Shown here: positions 23,555 through 34,139 of the stretch, in pieces
Numbering within the stretch: position 1 is the first letter of the stretch
Layout of the letters: each line of letters starts with the position of its first letter
DNA from: Rhizomys pruinosus
Taxonomy: Eukaryota > Chordata > Mammalia > Rodentia > Spalacidae
DNA: 64,000 bases
Direction of reading: 5' to 3'
Assembly (NCBI GenBank): GCA_009823505.1
Contig: VZQC01004543.1
Span: 2,801,879-2,865,878 of the forward strand
The notes under the pieces: model-generated
The model's database searches: none
The model's input: the letters and a program-made list of their open reading frames with translations, nothing else
What the model was told of the DNA's origin: nothing
Translations under genes and position numbers: made by a program

Positions 23555-24290
23555 GTGGGTGTCAGAATGGAACACAGAGACTTGACTGTGACAGTTACAT
23601 TCTTATTACTGCTTATCATTGGATTTCTGAGAAATTTCTTTCTCCTTTACCACTACTTAGAAATTCCCAAATGTAAATACACACGGAGGTACAGAGATTT
23701 AATTCTTACCCACCTGTTCATAGGCAACATCTTAAGCATTCTCTTTAAAGGAGTGCACAAGACAGTGGCAGCATTTGGATTCAAGCAGTTCTTGAATGAT
23801 TTGTCATGCAAAGTTTTTTTTTTTTTTTCTGTAGGTTGAAAGAGTTGTCAGGAGTGTGTCCATTGGCACTACCTGCTGTTTCAGTGCCTTCTAGGCCATC
23901 AGCATCACCCCCAGGGACTTAGTTCAAAAAAATTTAAAGTCCCAAATCCAAATTATGTTGGAAACTTTATTTCCATTTGCTGGACCACATACATGATGAT
24001 ACATTTTGATTTCCCTCTACATGAGTATACTGAAACGAACAGCAAAAACATGAGCAGAAGAGATTTGGAATTTCACACCACTGAAGGTCGTGAAGCAGTC
24101 ATAGATTCACTCTGTGCAGCATTAGTCATGTTCCCTGAGGTTTTGTTTTCTGTGCTCATCATCTGATCCAGCAGCTCTGATTCTCATCATGTACACACAC
24201 AAGCAGCAGGTTCAACACATCCAAAGCTCTCACGTGTCCTGCAGAGCCTCCCCTAAGACCAAGAGCACTGGAAGCATTCTCCATAATACA
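23555..24290 (+). pseudogene. Vomeronasal type-1 receptor (V1R) pseudogene
   Basis: V1R proteins are seven-transmembrane pheromone receptors of vomeronasal neurons, encoded by a single exon of about 300 codons. The first frame (23555-23839) shows TM1 (FLLLLIIGFLRNFFLLYHYL), the TM2 region (YRDLILTHLFIGNILSILFK) and the conserved VAAFGFKQFLNDLSCKV entering TM3. A slip in the T run at about 23815-23829 breaks the frame. The expected TM3-TM4 sequence then reads in another frame (RVVRSVSIGTTCC, ..AISITPRD) with a stop where Gln is usual. Further decayed blocks fit the later family pattern, notably the HKQ.VQH...S..TSP.S..T.SIL region near 24190-24280. The last helix is missing where an L1 3' end begins at about 24297. 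It is non-functional. The subfamily cannot be set by eye. Confidence 0.85.
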
Positions 24291-25489
24291 TGGTTTCAAC
24301 GTTATTTTTTATTAATGATTTGTGTATTTCAGACATAATTTTTCAATTCAGTTCAGGCGTATTCCTGTTTTCCTTCCCCCCACCCCACCCAACACTACCC
24401 CAGACAATGCATTCTGCCATAACTGTCCTGCATCTTTCTCTCAGTATTTTTTATGCTTGTGAATTCACATTGTACTCCATTAATCTTATGTTATTCTAAA
24501 ATATGGGTACAAAGTCTCCACCCATATACAGTAATTACAGAGTCTAAAAATAAGTGGTGGGTCCATCCTTGAGCCTGTTAAGAGATTCATATTTTAACAT
24601 AGTTGCTTTCAGATAAACATAAATATAACAATAATATTATTCAGCTTGCCTTTATCTGGGAGATTTGGTGTTAGCATCCATAAATGAGGGAAACGATTCT
24701 CCATTTGTCTTTATGGGACTGTGTTACCTCACTCAGCATAATGGCCTCAAGCTCCATCCATATACCGTCAAAGTTCATAATGTCATCTTTCTTTACTGCT
24801 GAATAGTACTCCATTGTGTAGATGTACCACGTTTTTGTCATCCACTCATCTGTTGAGGGGCATTTGGGTTGGTTCCACCACTTCACTGTTCTGAAGAGAG
24901 CTGCGATAAACATGGATGTGCATATATCTTTGTGGTAGGATGAGTCTTTGGGGTACATACCCAGGAATGGTATGAGTGGGTCAGGTGGTGGGCTCATTTT
25001 GAGTCTTTTAAGGGTTCTCCACACTGCTTTCCATAGTGGTTGTACAAGTTTATATTCCCACCAGCATTGGATTAGTGTTACCCTTTCCCCACAACCTCTC
25101 CAGCATCTGTTGTCTTTTGTTTTCTTGATCTTAGCTAGCTGTATTGGAGTGAGATGATATCTGAGAGTGGTTTTCATTTGCATTTCCTTAATTATTAATG
25201 ATGTTGAACACTTTTTAAGATGTTTCTCAGACATCTTTAATTCCTCACTGGTGAAGTCTCTGTTCAGTTCTTGGCTGTGTCTTTTCAGTAGGTCATTTGG
25301 CTTCTTACTTCTTTGTTTTTTAAGTAGTTTATATATTCTTGATGTCAATGTTCTGTCAGATATAACACTGGTAAAGATTTCCTCCCATTCTGTGGGATTT
25401 CTCTTAACTCCTTGATTGTTTCTTTTGCTGTACACAAGCTTTTGAGGTGTTTTTGTTTTTTCTTTTGATTTGTTTTCTTTTGGTTTTTT

Positions 25490-25655
25490 TTTTGTTTGTT
25501 TGTTGTTTTTTTTTGGTCTAGGGTCTCCCTGTAGCCCCAGCTATCCTGGAACTCACTCTGTAGACCAGGCTGGCCGTGAACTCACAAAGATCCGCCTGCC
25601 TCTGCCTCCCGAGTGCTAAGATTAAAGGCTTGTGCCACCACACCTGGCTACATGT
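25490..25655 (-). mobile_element. B1 SINE, minus strand
   Basis: Antisense B1: GGGTCTCCCTGTAGCCCCAG, CTCACTCTGTAGACCAGGCT, GATCCGCCTGCCTCTGCCTC and GCCACCACACCTGGC. It inserted into the C-terminal end of the L1-C ORF2 and is preceded by a T/G-rich antisense tail from about 25450. Confidence 0.93.
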
Positions 25656-27960
25656 TTTTGAGTTTTATGAGGTCCCATTTGTCCACAGTTGACCTTACTT
25701 CCCATGCAGCTTCTGTCTGATGTAGAAAGTCTTTTCCTATGCATATGTCTTGTTGGTTGTTGCCAACGTTTTCTTCTATCACCTTCAGGGTTTCAAACTT
25801 CACGTTTAGATTTTTGATCCACTTGGAGATGATTTTTGTACAGGGTGAGAGTTAGGGGTTTAATTTTGTTCTTCTAAAAATGATGATCCAATTTTGAAAG
25901 CACTATTTGATGGAAATGATATCCCTTCTCCATTGAGGAGTTTTTGCCCCTTTGTCAAATATGAGCTGGCTGAAATTCCATGAGCTTAAGTTTGGATTTT
26001 CAGTTTTGTTCCATTGGTCAAAGGGTCTGTTTTTGTGCCAGTACTAGGCTGTCTTTATGACTATGGACCTGTAATATAGTTTGAAGTCTAGGTAGGGCAA
26101 AGTCCGCTCTATTGCATTTTTCACTCAGGGTTGCTTTAGCTCTTTGGGGTCTTTTGTTTCCATATGAATTTAAGGATTATTCTTCCAAGTCTGTCAAGAA
26201 GCTCATAGGGATTTTGATTGGGAATGCATTGAATCTGTATATGAATTTAGCTAAAATGGACATTTTTACTATATTAATTTTCTCAATCCATGAGCATGGG
26301 AGGTCTTTCCATTTTTTATGTCATTTTCAATCTCCTTCAAGGGTTTAAAAATTTTTGTTTTAGAGGTCTTTGGTATCTTCAGTTAGGTTTGTTCACAGGT
26401 ATCTGATTGATTTTGAGGCTATTGTGAGTGAGAGGGTCTTCTTATATTCCTTCTCCACTTGTTTATTGTTGGTGTAAAGAAAGGCTACTGATTTTTCTAG
26501 GTTAATTTGGTAGCCCAACACTTTACTAAATCTCTTATTCGTTTCTAGAAGTTTTCTGGTGGAGTTTTTAGCATCCCTTAGGTAAACTATCATATCATCT
26601 GCAAAAAGGGATAGATTAACTTCTTCTTTTCTGACTAGTACTCCTTTAATTTCCTTCCCTTGTATTATTTCCCTAGCAAGTTTTACAAGCACTATGCTGA
26701 AGAGGAGGGGACATAAGGGGCAGGGTTGCCATGTTCCCGTCTTTAAGGGAAATGGTTCCAATTTTTCTCCATTTAGAATGACGTTTGCAGTGGATTTGCT
26801 ATATATGGCTTTGATCCTGTTGAGGAATGGTCCTTTCAGTCCTACTCCCTCTAGGATTTTAAACATGAATGGATGCTGGATGTTGTCAAAGGCTTTTTCT
26901 GCATCAATTGAGATGATCATGTCATTTTTATCTTTCAGTCCTTTTATGTGTTTTATGATAGTTATTGATTTACATATGTTGAAACACCCCTGCATCTCTA
27001 GTATGAATCCAACTTGATCATGATGGATGACCTTTGTGATGTGGGTCTGTATGAGATTTGCAAGTATTGTGTTGAGAATTCTTGCATCTATTTTCATTAG
27101 TGAGATTGGTCTATAGTTTTCTTTTTTACTTGCATCTTTGCCTGGTTTGGGTTTAAGAGTGAATCTGGTTTCATAGAAGGAGTTTGGTAGAATTCCCTCT
27201 GTTTGTATCCTTGTAAACAGTTTGAGAATCAGTGGTTGTAGAACCTCTTTAAATGTTTTATGGAATTCTGCCCTGAAACAATCTGGACTGGAGATTTATT
27301 TAGTTGGGAAATTCTTAATTACATCTTCAACTCCCTCAAATATTATGGGTCTGTTTAAACTATCAATCTCTTCTTGGTTAAGCTTTGTTGGTTCCCAGGA
27401 TTTCAGATATTCATCCATTTCTCTAAGGTTTTTAAATTTAGTGGAGTATGGATCTTTGAAGTATTCCTGTGTGATTGTCTGGATCTTTTCTTTGTCTGTT
27501 GTGATGGTTCCCCTTTCATCAGGAATGATGTTGATTTGGAGTTTCTCTTTTTTTGTTGTTAACTGGGCTAGACATCTCTCTATTTTGTTTATTTTTTCAA
27601 AGAACCAGCTTTTGGATTTGGTGATGTTATGTATTGTTTTCTTTGTTTCCATTTCATTGATTTCTTCTCTGATTTTTCTTATTTCTTCCTGTCTGTTGTG
27701 TTTAGGGTTCATTTGTTGTTGTCTCTCAATTGTTTTTACCTGAAATGTTAGATCATTTGTTTATTCCATTTTTTTTTCTTTTTTGATGTGGGCACTTAGG
27801 ACCATAAATTTCCCTCTCAAGACTGCTTTTAAAGTATCCCAGATGTTTTGATGTCTTGTATTGTCTTTTTCCTTTAGTTCCAGGAATAAATTTATTTCAC
27901 TATTTATTTATGCCCTTACCCATTTGTTATACAGGATTGTGTTGTTTAGTCTCCATGTTT

Positions 27961-28180
27961 TTTTTTAATTACATAGCAAGTTTATTTATGGATTAATATA
28001 CTCTTTTTGTAGTGGCATCTGGTATTATATTTATTAAAAACAATTACTCGTCTGCCTTATGAATAAGGATTTGGTGCTAAGATTCACACATAAGGGGCAC
28101 CATATGTCCTTTGTTTTTCTAGGACTGTGTTACTTCACATAGCATAACTGCTTTTGTTTCTTTTCATTTACCAGCAACAT
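27961..28180 (-). mobile_element. L1 3' end embedded in L1-C
   Basis: A T run (27959-27967) starts a stretch that reads on the minus strand as the end of ORF2 and the 3'UTR of another L1 (compare GGACTGTGTTACTTCAC and GGATTTGGTGCTAAG with 24660-24740 and 39590-39660). It ends at the ambiguous base 28181, beyond which the L1-C endonuclease resumes. Confidence 0.8.
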
Positions 28181-28849
28181 NATAACGTATAGTCTCTGGT
28201 ATTTGGGTGGAATATACTGTAGATGTCTATGAGATCCATTTGGTGTATTGTATTTTTCAGTTCTGATGTCTCCCTGTTCACTTTTTGTCCTGTTGATCTA
28301 TCCAAGGGGCTCAGTGGGTTGTTGAAACCCCCTACTATTAATGTGTTAGGATTAATCTGTGTCTTGAAATCCTGCAGAGTTGTTTTTATAAAGTTAGATG
28401 CACCAGAGTTTGGTGCATAGACATTTAAGATTGTGAAATCTTCATAGTTCATTGTTCCTTTGACAAGGATGTAATGGCCCTCTTTGTCTCTTCTGATTAA
28501 TTTTACTTTGAGATCTATTTTGTCTGATATTAGAATAACCACTCCAGCTTGTTTCTTGGTACCATTTGCTTGGAATATTTTTTTCCATCCTTTCACTCTA
28601 AGTTGGTGTCTGTCCTTGAGGGTGAGATGGGTTTTGTGTAAACAGCATATAGAAGGGTTCAGTTTCCTAATCCATTCTCCCAGTCTATGCCTTTTGATTG
28701 GGGAGTTTAGAAAATTAGTATTTAAGGTTATTATTGAGAGATGCCTATTACTTACTTTTACCTTATTTTTTGTTTGCATTCTTGGTACAGGTTTATATTT
28801 ACTCTGTAATGATTTTGTTGCTTTCTGTCTTTAATTGCTTAGGGATAGT

Positions 28850-29991
28850 TGCTTCTTTCCTCTGTACTTTGGATTGCTTTGAGGATTTTGTGAAGTGTTG
28901 GTTTCTTTCACATGTATTCTTTCATCTTGTTTATGTCGTGAAAGATTCTTTATCCTTCAACATTAATTGACATTTTTGATGGGTATAGTAGTCTGGGTTG
29001 GCATCTAAAGTTGTTTAGTACAGGGAATACTTTGGTCCACATTCTTCTAGCTTTCATAGTTTGCACTGAGAAGTCAGCTGTCATTCTGATAGCTTTCCCC
29101 TTATATGTAACTTGTTTTTCTCTTCTGGCTTTCAGTATTTTGTCTTTGTTTTAAGCATCTAGTGTTTTAACAATTATATGGTGTGGGGAGTTTCTTTTCT
29201 GGTCCTGTCTATTTGGTGTTCTATTTGCTTCTTGTAGTTGTATGGGATTGTCTTTTTTACATTTTGGGAATATTTTCTTCTATTATCCTGTTGAAGATCT
29301 GGTCAATAGTGTTCTCTTGGGATTCTTATCCTTCCTCTATCCCTATGATGCAGAGATTTGGATTTTTCATAGTGTCCCACATTTCCTGGTTGTTCCACTC
29401 TTGTGTTTTTCTTTTAATTTTTCATAATCTTTACTTGAGCTTTTTGTTGCTCTGTAATATCCTGCAGGTCTGATATTCTTTTTTTCTGCTTCTTCCATTC
29501 TGCTTTTGAGGCTGTTTCCCATGTTTTCCTCATGGTTGGACGAATGTTCAATATCTCTTTTTCATTTGTCTTTTGATTTCTTTAGATTTTCCAGTTCCCT
29601 CTGGAGCCTGTCATTCTCATCTTGAAGCTCCTTGATTTGTTGGTCATTTTCTTTTATCATTTTGGCCTGGGATCTTTTCAGTGTTTCCACTTCCTTCAGG
29701 AATTTGTCACTTTCTCCCTCTTGGTCCTTCTTGAGTTTTTCAATCTCTCCCCTTAGTTCTTTCTGCTGTTTGTCATTATCTCCATCTAGGTCCTTCTTGA
29801 GTTTTATTCATTCTGTTCCCATAGTTCTCTAATTTCTTTGAATATGTCTACAATTGTTCTTCTAAGCTTGGTGTCTTGGCTTCTTTCCCCAGAGATCTCA
29901 TTGTAGGGATCTTCTGTAAGGTTGGTAGAGTTCAGTGTGGATTTATTATGAGCTTTTCCCAGGTTTTATTTTTCCTTTGTGTCTTTGGCAT
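28850..29991 (-). pseudogene. L1 ORF1 of L1-C, broken
   Basis: The start codon is near 29991 (MPKTQRKN). The coiled coil lies at about 29850-29560, and the RNA-binding C-terminal domain toward 28850. Within the coiled coil the block GGTCCTTCTTGAG occurs at 29723 and again at 29789, a 66-bp (22-residue) direct repeat. Many stops are present. Confidence 0.8.
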
Positions 29992-30160
29992 ATGGATTTG
30001 TCTGTTTGTTTGTTTCTTTGAATTCTGGCAACTCAGTTTTGCCTGCACAGACTATAATCACCAATGCTCCACCTGTTAGGTACTCTGTCCCAAATCTCCA
30101 CCAGGATGGGGGAGAGGGCTGGGTTAGGTTGCTACATTGGCCAGCATGCCAGTAGGTCCC

Positions 30161-30605
30161 CAAGGGTCAAGGCAGATCCTCCTTGACTCACCAGCATCTC
30201 ACTGACTCTGGGCACCTGTCTGGAGTCCAAGCTGGAACTTCCAGGGGTGGGTTGTGAGTCCTCCAAGGGTCAAGGCAGGTCCCCCTTGTCTCACCAGCGC
30301 CTCACTGACTTCGGGCAGCTGTCTAGAATCTGAGCTGGAACTTCCATGGGTTGGTGGCAAGAATCCAAGGGTCAAGACAGGTCTGCCTTGCCTCAATGGC
30401 ACCTCACTGACTCCCTGCAGCTGTCTGGAGTCCAAGCTTGGACTTGCAGGGGTGGGTGGTGAGCCCCCCAAGGGTCAAGGCAGAACCTACTTGCCTTACC
30501 AGCATTTCGCTGATGCCAGGAGCTGTCTGGAGTCTGAGTTTGGAGTTCCAGTGAGGCCCCCAAGGGTCAAGGCGGCCTGCCTTGCCTCACCAGCACCTCA
30601 CTCTC
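30161..30605 (-). promoter_or_regulatory. Tandem 5' monomers (promoter repeats) of L1-C
   Basis: There are four and a half tandem copies of an approximately 102-bp unit, each beginning CAAGGGTCAAGG on the plus strand, at 30161, 30264, 30366, 30469 and 30561 (spacings 103, 102, 103 and 92). They sit exactly at the 5' end of a minus-strand L1. In mouse and rat L1, tandem monomers in the 5'UTR are the promoter. Function here is inference from position and structure. Confidence 0.75.
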
Positions 30606-30761
30606 AAGGCTATTTTGTATAATTTTGGTTGGTGGCTAAGGAATGTTATTCCCTTCATTTCTCTCTGTTTTCCCTCTTTTGGACCCTTTGTTCTGATGGG
30701 TTAAGGTTCCTCTCTGTCCAGACTCTGTTTTTCTAGATAAGGAATAAATTGAAACTCTTAT

Positions 30762-30990
30762 TGGGACTATAGAGATGACTCAGTGAATAAGAGCACTGAC
30801 TGTTCTTGCAGAGATCTGGGTTCCACTGCCAGCATGGACGTGGTGGGGAATAAACATCCAGTGCTGATTTCCCATGCATCTTATGGATCCCTCACTGTCT
30901 TCAGTGCTGACTGGGCATTTCATGAAATGGTGTATTAGACACATCTTGGCAATACACTCATGCACATAAGATAAATAAATAATAGAGGAA
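30762..30990 (+). mobile_element. Old B2 SINE, plus strand
   Basis: GGGACTATAGAGATGACTCA at the head, GAGCACTGACTGTTCTTGCA, the B-box area CTGGGTTCCACTGCCAGC, and a tail ATAAATAAATAATAGAGG. Strongly diverged in the middle. Confidence 0.75.
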
Positions 30991-31035
30991 AAAATCACAC
31001 AATTGCTTCACATATTCATTTCAATGCATGCTTTT

Positions 31036-31184
31036 TTTTTTGGTCTTTTTGAAACAGGGTCTCCCTGTAGTCCCAGCTGTCCTGGAACTCACTCTGTAGA
31101 CCAGGCTGGCCTTGAACTCACAAAGATCCGCCTGCCTCTGCCTCTCAAGTGCTAGGGTTAAAGGCGTGCACCACCATGCCTGGC
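31036..31184 (-). mobile_element. B1 SINE, minus strand
   Basis: Antisense B1 with a perfect 15-bp duplication, TCAATGCATGCTTTT, at 31021-31035 and 31185-31199. The T-rich antisense tail is followed by GGTCTTTTTGAAACAGGGTC. Confidence 0.95.
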
Positions 31185-31199
31185 TCAATGCATGCTTTT

Positions 31200-32534
31200 T
31201 ATTGCACTTTGCATTTCATATAATAAAACTTAATAATCTTTAGAGCTCATCACCCATCCATACTACTCTATTGCCTTCCCTATGGATTCTGTCATAGAAT
31301 TTAAGGCCTATCCAGTAAAGGTTTTTGCATATATATATCACTGGGTGCAAGTTCATCCACTGGAGTCTAGTCAATTTATCTAGTGTCAATTTATAAGAGA
31401 TTAGTTCTCTCTCACCTACCAGTAATCAGGTGCCAATAGTTCCTGGGATAAGGATGGACCTACTGTCCATTTCCCCAGATTCATGCTGGATTTTTGTCTG
31501 ATTGGTTCACTATTGGTCTTGTTCATGCTGTCACCATTGATGCAAGTTCCCGGGACCAAATTTCCTGAGGCCTCAAAGATGCTTTTTCCTTATCTTCATA
31601 GACCAAATAGTGTTTTTAAAATTTTCCTGCCCCGTCTTCCTGAATGGTCCCTTAGCCACAGGTGAGTGAGTTCTAATATAGGAATCCCATTCAGGGACAT
31701 GCACTCTGTTCTCTCTTATTATCTACACTTGGACCATTTGTGGCCTTCTGTGTGCCTGACTCTGTTTCATGAGGAAAATTTACTGGTGAGCATAAATGAA
31801 TGCCATTGTTTTCCCTCAGGCATTGTCCTGTTATGTTTCATCAACCTTAGATGAAATAGCTATTTCATCACATCATCTTCCAAAAATCAATATGCCAATT
31901 TACAGCAGAAATATTCATTCTTGGTTAGAACAACTCCAAAGTATATTGGAGCTTGTTCACATGATCAAATGTACAACCTACTGAACTGGTCAGGTCACAG
32001 CGGTCCAACACCATACTGTGATTTATAGCTGTCAGATCCCATCCATCAGATCTGAGAAGTAGCTTACAAACAAGATCTGAACCGAGCTTCTACATCTTGC
32101 CTCTCGAGGAAGTTGTCGTAATTAGTTCCATGCTTTGTAAATTTCAAAAACCCCCAAGAAGACATTATATTACAGTCAAAAAATCACTGTAAATATAGCC
32201 ATTGCTAATTTATCCACGTACTTCTGGGTCAATACTTGCTTGACTACATGATCTTGGTCTCAATTACTCCCTCTACAGAAATCCCATTGTACCATCAAGT
32301 TCTGCAGGATAACTATGAGCACTGACAATATTCTATAATCATTGTGGTATGAAATGAATCATTTAGGAATGAATTCCAGTGAAATCATCCACTCCAGCAA
32401 CGGTATTTCATTGGCTAGGTTGTGTAGTACAGGAACTGAAACCCCATTACAGGGCAGTTCATCTCTGTCTGCCATAAAGCCCTCACCTTGGGTACAAGTG
32501 TGTAGAGTGGAGTGGGCAGAGCTAGACAGGGTAA
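31200..32534. other. No recognised gene or repeat
   Basis: About 1.3 kb with only short unsupported frames (for example 31483-31665 and 31666-31854). No SINE, LINE or gene family is recognised. Confidence 0.4.
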
Positions 32535-34097
32535 ATAAGGTCAACAGTTGACAAGTGTGACCTCATCAAACTGAAAAGCATCTGTACAGTGAAAGAAACA
32601 ATCAGTGAGTGAAGAGAAAACCCACAGAGCATGAGGAAACCTTCAGCAGTGATACATCCGATAGAGCATTAACATCCAGAATATGTAAACTACTCAGAAA
32701 AAAATACAAAGAAGAAAAGAAATGACCTACTCAAAAGACGGAGTAAAGATTTGAACAGAGACTTCACCAACGAGGAAGTAAAGATGGTTTAGAAGCATCT
32801 TTAAAAGTGTTCAACATCACAAATAATTAAGGTAATGCAAATTAAAACCACTCTAAGATATAATCCCACTCCAATAAGACTGGCTAAGATCAAGAAAATG
32901 AATGACACCAAATTCTGGAGAGGTTGTGGGGAAAGGAGAACACTCATTCACTGCTGGTGGAAATGTAAACTCATACAACCAGTATGGAAAGCAGTGTAGA
33001 GAACCCTTTGGGGAGAGGCACCAGTGGTGTTTAGGGAAGCCAGCTCTCAGTGGCCAGGTTTCAACAACATGGGCCAAACTACACCCCACCTGAATCTGTG
33101 TGATCAGCATGGGAAGAGTCTCCATCCAGCACAGCAGAAGTGACAAAGAGGAAAGACTGGTGCATAGGCCAAGGAAGCAAACCTAACTCCCCCCACCTAT
33201 CCACCCCCGCTCATGCTGAATTGCAAGTGTCCCGGGGGAGTAGATGTATTCAATCGAAGGTGCAAGGAAGTAGAAGAGACAGGAACCTTCCACAATTCTA
33301 GTCCCAACACACTAGGTTTTGCACTCAACCAAGAGGAACAGGCCAGAAGGGATCAGATTGCACATGGCTCTCAGTAGTGAATTGACCTGGTTATTACCTA
33401 TCCAATTTCCAGAACACAAAGCAAGAGTTAGCTAGACCTACCAATATGAAACCAAAAGTGAAAATCTGCAATGTAGACCATCCAACCATCTAAAAACAAG
33501 GAAAAGGGAAAGAAAGCAGCAGAAGGAAACAAACAAAGAAAGCCTCCAAAACAACAAAGGAAAAGTTGGGGGTCGCCTCATATTACAAAGAGTAAAATAA
33601 ATCCACATGCCAAAGCACAATGAAAAACCAAAATGGGAAAAACACAGAATAAATCCACACCAAATTCTACTTGTCCTGTAAAAGGAGAAGACTTCTAAAT
33701 CAGACAGCAGCTACACAGAAACAAAATGAAAATTCCATAGAAATAGCCCAAGACACAGATATTAGAAGAACAATGTTAGACATACTCAAAAAAAATCAAG
33801 GAATATAAAGAACAAATCAAAGAAATCATACTAGCAAAGAACGGGAACCAACCCAAATGCCCCTTAACAAACGAGTGGGTAGAGGAAATGTGTTGCATAT
33901 ACACAATGGAGTTCTGTGTTGCAGTAAAGAAAGATGACATCCGTGTACTACAAATGCCTTTTTGAGACCCATGGGTTAAAAAACAAAAACTTAAAATGGA
34001 AAGGGGGGGATACAGATATATATGAAATCTTTTTGTCAAAAACTTTGCAATTCAAATCTTAAGACTAAATAAGGGAAAAGATTTGTAGGTTCCAACA

Positions 34098-34136
<39 letters not shown>
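32535..34136 (+). mobile_element. Mosaic L1 copy 1 (rearranged)
   Basis: The order on the plus strand is unusual. The ORF2 C-terminal part (about 32535-33000) is followed by L1 5'UTR-like sequence (about 33005-33600), then the start of ORF1 (about 33600-33825). It then jumps into the end of ORF2 (33840-33943, coding a CPLTNEWVEEM-type block), and ends with about 150 bases of non-L1 sequence and a 40-base A tract (34097-34136). From 32650 to 33943 it is about 97% identical by eye to 34239-35406. Confidence 0.8.

Positions 34137-34139
<3 letters not shown>

Larger units (their letters stand above)
24671..28779 (-). pseudogene. L1 ORF2 of L1-C, broken
   Basis: The endonuclease domain reads without a stop at 28779-28182. 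It retains NVYAPNSGA, but the usual catalytic Glu of the CLQETH motif is Lys (CLHKTHL) and the usual GDFN reads GGFN, so nicking activity is lost. The reverse-transcriptase core at 27097-26393 keeps the FADD active site ([12 protein letters not shown]). The C-terminal part at 25435-24671 keeps a CWRGCGE half of the Cys-rich motif, but the later His and Cys are replaced (TLIQCWWEYK). Frames are separated by several shifts. Confidence 0.9.
24297..30160 (-). mobile_element. Near full-length LINE-1, minus strand (L1-C)
   Basis: In minus orientation the order is tandem 5' monomers (30605-30161), ORF1 (about 29991-28850), ORF2 (about 28780-24671) and the 3'UTR to 24297. A B1 is inserted at 25490-25655. 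About 170 bases of ORF2 near 27960-28181 are replaced by the 3' end of another L1 and an ambiguous base. Its 3' end abuts the V1R pseudogene and probably removed its last helix. Confidence 0.92.
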
